12,209 nt of DNA from Candidatus Woesebacteria bacterium (lineage in GTDB: Bacteria > Patescibacteriota > Microgenomatia > UBA8517). The notes below the pieces were generated by a model. The model saw nothing but the letters and a program-made list of their open reading frames with translations, was not told the origin of the DNA and did not search any database. The stretch is taken from assembly GCA_026394855.1 (NCBI GenBank), contig JAPLZT010000013.1, positions 1 through 12,209 on the forward strand, in the 5' to 3' direction. Positions 5,593 to 11,591 of this stretch are shown piece after piece. Position 1 is the stretch's first letter. The number at the start of each line of letters is the position of its first letter. A program made the position numbers and the translations under genes.

Positions 5593-5961
5593 CATAATTG
5601 TTACACAAACTTTGTGGCTAGCCAATTTTGAATTCTTGCTAGCTCCCTATATCGCTACAGGGGTCCGACCATATCTTTCCCTCATAGTTCTTATTAAGAG
5701 CGACGTGGGATCTGGCATATGGCCTGTGAGGATTTCTTTAAAATAAATTAAAGATCTTTCCTGCTGATTGACTCCACTGAAAGGATTGTCACTTATACAA
5801 GATAAGTACCTTCAGATTCTTGAGCGTTTCCAGCATACAGCCAGATTTATATCTATTGATTTCTATAATTTTGGACAAAAAAGAGTAAATTAACAACCTC
5901 GTTACTTCAAAAAACCGCAATAGCGAGACAACTTGGACGACTATATATATCTCATAGTCTT
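5593..5961 (-). other. Group I intron in 23S rRNA at about E. coli 2604 (no ORF)
   Basis: 369 nt. P1 pairs exon GAGACAGU with intron GUUGUCUC, ending in the expected U-G wobble, and the 3' exon starts TCGGAC after omega-G (complement of 5593). Core on the minus strand: AATCAGCAGGAAAG (P4 side), AAATCCTCACAGGCC, and AAGATATGGTC. P7 is GGCCATA with TATGGTC, a covarying variant of the GACTA/TAGTC seen in the other introns. The loop of P1 holds an extra hairpin (GACTAT/ATAGTC). No open frame is inside; splicing must be autocatalytic or helped in trans. Confidence 0.85.
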
Positions 5962-5981
5962 ACTGTCTCACGACGTTCTGA

Positions 5982-6238
5982 CATACAATTCTCTTGTTAC
6001 TAAGAGGTATGGACTATATCATGTCCCGATTAAATCGGGATCTGGCGTATTACCCACATTTAACTGTGAGTCCAGGGTGTTAACCCTGAGTCTCTACGGG
6101 GTCAAGAATCCTAAAAAAGATTCCGACTTCCCACGGTATTACCCTACGATTATTCATCAATCGGGTTTCACCGTTATAAGCCAATTTTCTCTCTAGAGAT
6201 TACTCTACTAGAGGGGCTCATAGCGCTTACTCGCGCTA
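5982..6238 (-). other. Compact group I intron in 23S rRNA at about E. coli 2584 (no ORF)
   Basis: 257 nt. The 5' exon ends GGGT, pairing with GCCC in the intron (U-G wobble at the splice site); the 3' exon is TCAGAACGTCG, so splicing restores the conserved GGGTTCAGAACG ring of the peptidyl-transferase centre between U2584 and U2585. Core: CCGTAGAGACT, ATACGCC and GATATAGTCC on the minus strand, with a short hairpin inserted between the two halves of the J6/7-P7 region. The core style matches the 16S intron, not the other 23S introns. Confidence 0.85.
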
Positions 6239-6720
6239 ACCCAGCTCACGTACCCTTTTAATAGGCGAACAGACTAACCCTTGGCACCTTCTTCAGCGCC
6301 AGGAAAGGATGAGCCGACATCGAGGTAGCGAACCGCGCCGTCGATATGGACTCTCGGGCGCGACTACTCTGTTATCCCCGGGGTAGCTTTTATCCGTTAA
6401 GCCCCGTACCACCCATGTGGTATCGGGGGATCACTAAGACCTACTTTCGTACCTGCTCGACCCGTCGGTCTTGCAGTCAAGCTGGCTTAAACCTTTATGC
6501 TTTCCCTACGGTTTCCATTCGTAGTAAGCCAACCTTTGTACCCCTGCGTTACAATTTAGCAGGGTACCGCCCCAGTAAAACTGCCCATCTAACACTTTCC
6601 CCCACCGAGTATTCATCGGTGTCAGGTAAGATCTGCCACATTCCAAAGAGAGGTCTCACATTGTTGCCTTGCGGCTCCCTCCTATTACTTGGCAATTAAA
6701 ATGCACAAATCAATGTCAAA

Positions 6721-6752
<32 letters not shown>

Positions 6753-6851
6753 AGGTGGAATTAGGCCGCGTCTTCACAGCCATCGCAATTTCGCCGAGTG
6801 AACGTTTAAGACAGTTATTAGCTCGTGATGCCATTCATGCAGGTCGGAACT

Positions 6852-7327
6852 CCAAACTTGTCTTTTGTTAGTCTCTATGTCGCCATAGAGTTCAGACTAT
6901 ATCATTCCCTTTTAAAGGGATTTGGCGTGTAGTCGTTGAGGATTCCTTATTTAATGCTCGATATCCTGAGGCAAGATTTGAGATTGTTCGGGTTTCCCCT
7001 TACTTTCTCTCCACTCACCTTTTGGTTCTTTTCCTACAAGAAGTCTTACTAAATCTGCTAGTTTTAAGGGTTGCTTTTGCATCCCTGCAGCAAATTTTTC
7101 GGAATCTTCTTCGGAAATTTCAAGATTCATATAAATAAGGCCTTTCCTGCTGATTGTCCGCAGTTGCACATTTTTACCACTTTTTGTATGGTAGTGCAAC
7201 ATACACCGGAGTTTCCAGCATTTGGCCAAATTTTACACTTACTCAAGCATCATCAAAATTGTTTATCAAATTATGTAGCTAGATCTCCCAAGTGCTACAT
7301 CTCTCGATGCATTCGGGCGAGTTATTC
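6852..7327 (-). other. Group I intron in 23S rRNA at about E. coli 1951
   Basis: 476 nt. P1: exon UCGGGU with GCCCGA (U-G at the splice site); P10: 3' exon AGUU with AACU. Core: AATCAGCAGGAAAGGCC, AATCCTCAACGACTACACGCC split by the ORF region, and GATATAGTC pairing with GACTA as P7. Shares long blocks with the 1917 intron (for example ATGCTGGAAACTCCG), so the two are close relatives. The small ORF at 6951-7130 sits in the P6 region. Confidence 0.88.
6951..7130 (-). CDS. Small intron-encoded protein of unknown function
   Basis: 59 residues from the ATG at 7130 (MNLEISEEDSEKFAAG...). The conserved intron core AGGAAAGG lies about 10 nt upstream and doubles as a Shine-Dalgarno. The frame stays open further upstream (TTG at 7229), but that part just translates the folded intron core (TISRKGL is shared with the neighbouring intron ORF), so I do not count it. 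There is no LAGLIDADG, HNH or GIY-YIG motif. It is helical and charged in its N-terminal half and polar after residue 45. It occupies the place where the sister intron has its endonuclease, so it may be a replacement, a worn-down remnant or a splicing helper. The stop is just before Q (AATCCTCA). Confidence 0.5.
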   Translation of the reverse strand: MNLEISEEDSEKFAAGMQKQPLKLADLVRLLVGKEPKGEWRESKGKPEQSQILPQDIEH

Positions 7328-7361
7328 ACCCGACAAGGGGCTTCGCTACCGTAGAACAGTT

Positions 7362-8056
7362 CACTTTGTTATTTACTACGATTGATTACGTAGTCTCATG
7401 GTCGCCCATGAGGTCGGACTATATCATTCCCAATAAATTGGGATTCGACGTATAGTCTCTGAGGATTCCTAATCAGGAAAAATATCTTTAATTCCGTATT
7501 TTCTGGTTCTTCCTTTTCCTTCGTTTAATTTTTCTCTTAAAGTCAAGATTTGTTTCAAACCAGTGAAATTTCTATGTTCTCCCCTCTTCATTAATGACGC
7601 AATTTCACAAAAGATTGCAAAATTAGTCTTTTTAGATTCGGAAACAACAGGAAATCTACTAAAATATGGAATAATTTTTGTAATAATATCCTCCGGTCTT
7701 GTGACGTCATATGAGTGAAGATTGTCTAACTTTCTAGTTTTGATAATCCCGCACCCAAGTTCATTCTTTAACAAATAAAGAATGGAAGGATCTTTTTGAG
7801 AAACATTAAAGCTCATTACTACTTGCCAGCTAACTTTGTAGTCAGCTTTCTTTCGTAAGGAAACATTAAAACTTCCTTCTCCTTCAACAAAACCTGCAAG
7901 AAAATATCCTAAATTTTTTCCTGAAAGGCCTTTCCTGCTGATTGTCCGCACTGATCGCATTATTACCATTTTACATGGTAGCGTCAGATACTTCAACCGT
8001 TTGTACGGTACGGAGTTTCCAGCATTTGGTCGAATTTTACAACTACTATGTTACTA
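7362..8056 (-). other. Group I intron in 23S rRNA at about E. coli 1917, with endonuclease ORF
   Basis: 695 nt. P1: exon AACUAU with GUAGUU (U-G at the splice site); the 3' exon is AACTGTTCTACGG after omega-G. Core: AATCAGCAGGAAAGGCC, AATCCTCAGAGACTATACG, GATATAGTCC. The insertion point is in the loop of helix 69, between positions 1917 and 1918, in the same motif that I-CeuI-type introns use nearby. The ORF fills the P6 loop and overlaps the core at its 5' side. Confidence 0.9.
7469..7969 (-). CDS. LAGLIDADG homing endonuclease (single motif) in the 1917 intron
   Basis: 166 residues from ATG 7969; an ATG at 7960 is also possible and the frame is open to a TTG at 7996. One LAGLIDADG motif, LGYFLAGFVEGEGSF (about residues 20-34), with the GEGSF form typical of I-CreI-like homodimers; the following SFNVSQKD and LGCGIIKTRK segments fit the DNA-binding sheet of that family. 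It would cut intronless 23S genes at the insertion site to drive homing. Its first residues (RTISRKGL) are encoded by the intron core itself, and the stop codon touches the Q element, so protein and ribozyme share sequence. Length is normal for a one-motif enzyme, and the frame is intact. Confidence 0.9.
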   Translation of the reverse strand: MVIMRSVRTISRKGLSGKNLGYFLAGFVEGEGSFNVSLRKKADYKVSWQVVMSFNVSQKDPSILYLLKNELGCGIIKTRKLDNLHSYDVTRPEDIITKIIPYFSRFPVVSESKKTNFAIFCEIASLMKRGEHRNFTGLKQILTLREKLNEGKGRTRKYGIKDIFPD

Positions 8057-8676
8057 ATAGTTACTGCTGCCGTTTACTGGAGCTTTAGTTCAGGGCCGTT
8101 ACCTTGCGGCAACGACTCCTCCCTTTAACTTACCAGCACTGGGCAGGCATCAGCCCGTATACTTAAGCTTTCGCTTTTGCACGGACCTGTGTTTTTGATA
8201 AACAGTCGGCTAATAAACTTTCGCTGAGGCCTTTCCTTGCGGAAAGGCAACCCATCTCCCTTTTTCTATAAACTGAAACATTAAGAATTGTCCCGCTCAC
8301 GCAAGACTTTGCATCGCTCCTCAATTAATCACCCTGATATATTTTCTATCAGGACTATTTTAAAGCTTGCACCAGACTTCATGGACTGGCTCTTATCTTC
8401 CTGTTTAGTCAACCCCCAACTCAAACGATTTAAACTAAATACTAGAATTTTAACTAGTCTTCCATCGACTACGCCATTTTGGCCTCGCCTTAGGTACCGA
8501 CTAACCCGTTGTGGACGAACCTTGCAACGGAAACCTTGGGTATTCGGTGGACGGGATTCTCACCCGTCTTGTACGCTACTTATACCGGCATTCTCACTTC
8601 CATACTCTCCAGCAAACCTTCCGGTTCACCTTCACTGTGTATGGAACGCTCCCCTACCATGCCCGCTCTCCGAGCG

Positions 8677-8811
8677 GGAATGACAAACAAATAACCAAAT
8701 AGACAAATAAACAAATATTCAAAAAATTTAAGAATTTAATCATTAAATCATTTGCAATTTATTTGTAGATTTGCAGATTTGTAGATTTTTATCATTTCCG
8801 TTCGAAGAACG
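8677..8811. repeat. Intervening sequence in helix 45 of 23S rRNA, built from palindromic octamer repeat copy 2
   Basis: Lies between CCGAAGC and GGTAGGGGAGCG on the minus strand, the place of helix 45 (about E. coli 1170), a known site of intervening sequences. Octamers CAAATNNN repeat five times at 8688-8727, and ATTTGTAG/ATTTGCAG/ATTTGTAG/ATTTTTAT at 8761-8792. Flanks GGAATGACAAA (8677-8687) and TTTATCATTTCC (8788-8799) pair, so the insertion closes a long stem suited to RNase III. Next to it are a CCCGCTC/GAGCGGG hairpin (8662-8678) and a CGTTC-GAA-GAACG mini-hairpin (8799-8811). Confidence 0.8.
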
Positions 8812-8877
8812 AGTATTTCTGGCTTCGGCACTATATTTAATCCTCGATAAATTTTAGGCGCTTGCGTTCATCGACCA

Positions 8878-8915
<38 letters not shown>

Positions 8916-9509
8916 GAGCCAACCTCCTGGCTGTTTGAGAACACAAACTTCCTTTGAAACTTAATATAGATTTAGAGGCCTTAGCCGAAAATCTGGACTG
9001 TTTTCCTTTTGCCGCATCAGCTTAGCCCGATGCGACTTTCTACTACGATATTGTTTACTGTAATTCGGAGTTCGGTTGAGTAAAATTGCTTGCGCTCTCC
9101 TACCCATCCGGTGCTCTACCTCCAGAAACAAGTTTACGTAGCGTGGTCCCTATAGACTTTTCGGGGAGAACCAGCTATCTCCAGGTTCGATTGGTATTTT
9201 GCCCCTAACCACAAGTCATCCAACTGGATTGCAACCCAGACTAGTTCGGGCCTCCCACTATCGTTAGATAGAGTTCACCCTGCTCATGGTTAGCTCACCT
9301 GGTTTCGGGCCATATACATAGTGCATTATTGCGCCTTTTAAGACTTGCTTTCGCTATGCCTCCCCCCAACTTCGGGGTTAGACCAAAGCACTAGATATAT
9401 ACTCGCCGGTTCATTCTTCAATAGGCACATCATCACCCCCCTTGCGGAAGGCTCTGACGGATTGTTCGCAAACAGTTTCAGTTTCTATTTCATTGGGTGT
9501 CTCACCCTT

Positions 9510-9549
<40 letters not shown>

Positions 9550-10139
9550 TCTTTTTTTATTTAGCCTTGGAGGATGGTTCCCCCAGATTCATGCAGAGAC
9601 ACGTACTCCGCATTACTTAGGAAATCCCTAGAGCTCACATTTCTTTCATATACAAGATTTTCACTTTCTTTGATTGACTATTCCAAGTCATTCTACTAGA
9701 AATGTGGGTCTCACATCGGGCTCCTGCAACCCCTTTCTCATGCAAGCACGAAAAAGGTTTAGGCTGTTTCGCTTTCGCTCACCGCTACTGACGAAATCTC
9801 ACATGCAAAGCATGGTTATTTTTGATTTATACTCCTCCGGGTACTTGGATGTTTCGGTTCCCCGGGTTCCCAAATTAAAGGCTATAAATTCTACAAGTAG
9901 AACTTTTTTACCCTTAAATACCTCATAAAGAGGTGGGTTACCCCATTCGGACACCGTCGGATCAAAGCTTCGTAGCAGCTCCCCGACGACTATCGTGACT
10001 ATGTACGTCCTTCTTCGGAAAAAAGAGCCAAGGCATTCACTGTCTGCGTCTGTAAAAACATGTCACACACCACCTAGGTATGTGACGGCCTTTCTCTTCA
10101 GTTGTCAAAGAACAAACCAGAAAAAAATAATTACTAGAC

Positions 10140-10162
10140 AGCGATCTTTAAAAAAGATCGCT
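10140..10162. repeat. Hairpin in the tRNA-Ala-23S spacer
   Basis: AGCGATCTTT and AAAGATCGCT form a 10-bp stem with a 3-nt loop. It lies between tRNA-Ala and the 23S 5' end and probably helps processing of the precursor. A TTCTTTGACAACTGA block nearby (minus strand, about 10098-10113) resembles conserved rRNA spacer boxes. Confidence 0.6.
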
Positions 10163-10212
10163 CTCTACTAACTACTTCCTTCCTCGGTGGACCCGGGGAG
10201 AGTCCACAATTT

Positions 10213-10229
10213 GTAACCAAATTGGTTAC
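10213..10229. repeat. Hairpin downstream of tRNA-Ala
   Basis: GTAACCAA-A-TTGGTTAC is a perfect odd palindrome. Around it GTCCACAA (10202-10209) is complementary to TTGTGGAC (10252-10259), which includes the tRNA-Ala 3' end, so the spacer could pair with the acceptor strand before processing. Confidence 0.5.
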
Positions 10230-10254
10230 CTTTCTCCCTACCTCGATAATTTTG

Positions 10255-10327
10255 TGGACCGTGCCGGATTCGAACCGGCGACCTCATCATTGCAAATGAT
10301 GCGCTCTACCAACTGAGCCAACGGCCC
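10255..10327 (-). tRNA. tRNA-Ala(TGC)
   Basis: 73 nt without an encoded CCA. The acceptor GGGCCGT pairs with ACGGTCC and includes the G3-U70 wobble that identifies tRNA-Ala. The anticodon loop is TTTGCAA (TGC, plus-strand positions 10292-10294), and T-arm GGTTCGAATCC is normal. It is encoded in the same direction as 16S and 23S, the usual spacer position. Ten-base complementary arms flank it (10246-10255 and 10338-10347). Confidence 0.97.
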
Positions 10328-10342
10328 AGATTTCTCTACAAA

Positions 10343-10370
10343 ATTATGCGTTCAGCCAGAACCCGATCAA
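10343..10370 (-). promoter_or_regulatory. Putative promoter for tRNA-Ala-23S-5S
   Basis: TTGATC (10365-10370), 16 nt, CATAAT (10343-10348) on the minus strand; the start would lie about 10 nt before tRNA-Ala. It follows the terminator at 10454-10481, where a new promoter is needed. Confidence 0.4.
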
Positions 10371-10418
10371 GTCGGCCATCTCGACGATGTAAAACTTCGG
10401 GCCCTCGTCTACCTCCAC
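10344..10418 (-). CDS. Possible 24-codon ORF or gene fragment with GC-rich codons
   Basis: From a GTG at 10418 to a TAA at 10346-10344 the frame reads like real protein (VEVDEGPKFYIVEMADLIGF...), and nearly every third position is G or C, unlike all other genes in the window. A stop codon sits directly before the GTG. It may be a tiny gene, a leftover of a transferred gene, or chance. I do not recognise the sequence. Confidence 0.2.
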   Translation of the reverse strand: MEVDEGPKFYIVEMADLIGFWLNA

Positions 10419-10453
10419 CTATGTTAAATGTGCAAAACTACGTCGTTATAAAC

Positions 10454-10481
10454 GAAAAAAAACCGGCTTTTAAGGCCGGTT
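10454..10481 (-). terminator. Intrinsic terminator before tRNA-Ala (minus strand)
   Basis: AACCGGC and GCCGGTT (10461-10467 and 10475-10481) form a 7-bp GC-rich stem with a 7-nt loop, followed on the minus strand by nine T's. It would stop transcripts coming from the 16S side or from the promoter at 10587-10615 unless antitermination acts. Confidence 0.8.
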
Positions 10482-10505
10482 ATATACGAAAACCAAGGTT
10501 ATTCC

Positions 10506-10556
10506 CTATGCACGCAAAAGGTCCGCGCTTGTTTTAGAAAATAATTCAGTTTTCAT
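10506..10556 (-). CDS. Possible 16-residue leader peptide
   Basis: ATG at 10556 to TAG at 10508-10506 encodes MKTELFSKTSADLLRA. It begins about 25 nt after the predicted start of a strong minus-strand promoter and ends about 25 nt before an intrinsic terminator, the geometry of an attenuator leader. AAGG lies 12-13 nt upstream, a poor Shine-Dalgarno. No amino-acid bias points to a specific regulation. Confidence 0.25.
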   Translation of the reverse strand: MKTELFSKTSADLLRA

Positions 10557-10586
10557 TAAATAACGTTTACCTTAAAGGTAAGAAGG

Positions 10587-10615
10587 ATTATATATGCCAA
10601 AGACACTAGCGTCAA
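10587..10615 (-). promoter_or_regulatory. Strong minus-strand promoter, divergent from the tRNA-Ile promoter
   Basis: TTGACG (10610-10615), exactly 17 nt, TATAAT (10587-10592). The start is near 10580. It points toward tRNA-Ala, 23S and 5S but meets the terminator at 10454-10481 after about 100 nt. It may be the main promoter of the 23S unit (with antitermination) or may make a small RNA. Confidence 0.7.
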
Positions 10616-10639
10616 GTATCCTTTTATGGTAAGCGGAGC

Positions 10640-10668
10640 TTGGCCATTTTCCAAAAAAATGGTAAACT
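10640..10668 (+). promoter_or_regulatory. Promoter of the interrupted tRNA-Ile gene
   Basis: TTGGCC (10640-10645), 17 nt, TAAACT (10663-10668), with TGG before the -10 (extended -10). The start is near 10675, eight nt before the outer tRNA acceptor stem. Back to back with the minus-strand promoter at 10587-10615. Confidence 0.6.
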
Positions 10669-10700
10669 ATGAGCGTGGTTTCGGATCGGTGGCTCAGTGG

Positions 10701-11039
10701 TAAGCGAAGCTTAAGACTTCGTCAAAAGCGGAGCTTGGCCAATCAGAATTGGTAGAGCGCGTTCCTGATAACACATTTGATGTGATATGTCGAAAATTTC
10801 GATTTTCGTCATGACAAGCATAGCTTGACATATAAAAACGTTTCGCAAAACGTGGGCACTTGGCTCAGTGGTAGAGCGTGTTCCTGATAAGAACAAGGTC
10901 GATGGTTCGATCCCATCAGTGCCCACTCAGTGAGTTAAGAATTTCCTATGACAGCGAAGCTGACATGTTAGGAACTTCGTTTCTGTCATAAGAACGAGGT
11001 CCAAGTTCGACAATCGCGAAGCGAGTGCCAAGGTTCTTG
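10701..11039. repeat. Cluster of mini-hairpins within the tRNA-Ile island
   Basis: Perfect small stem-loops follow one another: TAAGC-GAA-GCTTA (10701-10713), AAGC-GGA-GCTT (10726-10736), CCAAT-CAGA-ATTGG (10739-10752), CACAT-TTG-ATGTG (10772-10784), CGAAAAT-TTCG-ATTTTCG (10791-10808), CAAGC-ATA-GCTTG (10815-10827), ACGTTT-CGCA-AAACGT (10838-10853), CAGC-GAA-GCTG (10952-10962), TCGC-GAA-GCGA (11014-11024), CAAG-GTT-CTTG (11029-11039). Stems differ but remain paired; loops are mostly GNA or UUCG type. Another copy, AAGC-GGA-GCTT, is at 10631-10641. Confidence 0.75.
10854..10925 (+). tRNA. tRNA-Ile(GAT)
   Basis: 72 nt, all arms perfect: GGGCACT/AGTGCCC, D arm GCTC-AGTGGTA-GAGC, anticodon arm TGTTC-CTGATAA-GAACA (GAT), variable AGGTC, T arm GATGG-TTCGATC-CCATC, A73; no encoded CCA. 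It lies inside the anticodon-loop insertion of the outer tRNA-Ile-like gene and in the same direction. Isoleucine tRNA is usual in a 16S-23S spacer, but normally in the rRNA direction; here it is antisense to it. Confidence 0.93.
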
Positions 11040-11095
11040 AGCGAAGCGAAAGGTTCTTATCCCTTGCCGATCCACAAACATGGAGTTAAACGAGT

Positions 11096-11383
11096 TTGAA
11101 ATGTAAAAGTATGGGCGAAAAATTTATTCCTTGTTTATTGATGCCTACAGAGCCTTGTCCTCCATTATGTCTAAATCATAAAATTGCAATAGAATTCCGC
11201 ACTTACGTTGAAGAAACACTTGAGGTTAACCTCGGCAGAACACCAACTGAGGATGAAATAAAAGAAACATGGAAAACAATGACTTTATCTTCCCGTACTC
11301 CGCTTGGGAAAGGAGTACTTGAAACTTCTGGGGGTTGTAAATTGTACAAAGATAAAAAAATCGTGCTAACGATAAGTAGTTAA
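11096..11383 (+). CDS. Hypothetical protein, cysteine-rich N-terminus
   Basis: 95 residues from a TTG at 11096, which has GGAG 10 nt upstream; an ATG at 11111 (90 residues) is the alternative but lacks a ribosome-binding site. The N-terminal third has four or five cysteines (KCK, IPC, EPCPPLC) and a CLNH segment that could hold a metal; the middle (NLGRTPTEDEIKETW) is a charged helix of a kind common in small bacterial proteins; the end is Gly/Lys-rich. I recognise no family. It follows the tRNA-Ile island on the plus strand, within the 16S-23S spacer and opposite to the rRNA, and ends before a strong terminator at 11405-11435, so it seems to be the last gene of a plus-strand unit. Confidence 0.6.
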   Translation: MKCKSMGEKFIPCLLMPTEPCPPLCLNHKIAIEFRTYVEETLEVNLGRTPTEDEIKETWKTMTLSSRTPLGKGVLETSGGCKLYKDKKIVLTISS

Positions 11384-11404
11384 AAAGTTCAAAATTGGTC
11401 CATC

Positions 11405-11435
11405 AAAAAACCCGCACATTATATGCGGGTTTTTG
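11405..11435. terminator. Bidirectional intrinsic terminator between the plus-strand ORF and 16S
   Basis: CCCGCA (11411-11416) and TGCGGG (11424-11429) with A6 before and T5-6 after, so U-tracts exist in both directions. It ends the plus-strand tRNA-Ile/ORF unit and, on the minus strand, would stop 16S transcripts about 110 nt after the 16S 3' end. Confidence 0.85.
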
Positions 11436-11591
11436 TCTAAACATTTTTTTTGGATTAATACTTCAAAAGTGTCCAGGATATGACCGGAAGCTATACCCGT
11501 TTTGTATAGTCAAACGGCGTACTTAAAAACTGGATGTGACTCCTTAGAAAGGAGGTGATCCATCCCCACCTTCCAGTAGGGATACCTTGTT

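Larger units (their letters stand above)
10683..11074 (+). tRNA. Interrupted tRNA-Ile(GAT)-like gene, with insertions in the D, anticodon and T loops
   Basis: The tRNA parts are spread over 392 bp. Acceptor GGATCGG (10683-10689) pairs perfectly with CCGATCC (11067-11073), then A73. D stem GCTC (10692-10695) pairs with GAGC (10755-10758) across a loop enlarged by about 50 nt, with GGTA duplicated. Anticodon stem CGTTC (10760-10764), loop CTGATAA (10765-10771), and GAACG (10992-10996) after a 220-nt insertion holding a complete tRNA-Ile. Variable loop AGGTC, then a T arm (CAAG, TTCGA, ... CTTG) with about 50 nt inserted. Insertions consist almost wholly of small perfect hairpins. Stems are intact and a promoter precedes, so it may be processed; an inactive, inflated pseudogene is the alternative. 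It runs opposite to the rRNA genes. Confidence 0.55.
10328..11545. other. 16S-23S spacer island with plus-strand content
   Basis: About 1.2 kb instead of a few hundred bases. From left to right: the GC-rich mini-ORF and promoter before tRNA-Ala, a minus-strand terminator, a possible leader peptide, two divergent promoters around 10627, the nested tRNA-Ile genes, a hypothetical ORF and a bidirectional terminator. 11436-11545, between that terminator and the 16S end, holds no gene that I can see. Confidence 0.7.

Noticed and set aside
7130..7229. N-terminal extension of the 1951-intron ORF
   Set aside because: Opens with TTG and only translates the conserved ribozyme core.
8688..8792. CRISPR-like array in the octamer repeats
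   Set aside because: Eight-nt units without spacers, arranged as a palindrome within rRNA; no cas genes.
10346..10537. 63-codon plus-strand frame
   Set aside because: Reads through a terminator hairpin and the complement of the GC-rich stretch; Arg/Pro-rich, not protein-like.
10711..10926. 71-codon minus-strand frame
   Set aside because: Antisense to the tRNA-Ile genes; the GTDGIEPSTLFLSGTRSTTEPSA start is a familiar artefact of translating tRNA complements.
10772..10991. Group I intron in the anticodon loop of the outer tRNA
   Set aside because: No P4-P7 core motifs (no AATCAGCAGG, GACTA or GATATAGTC); the insert is a tRNA plus hairpins.
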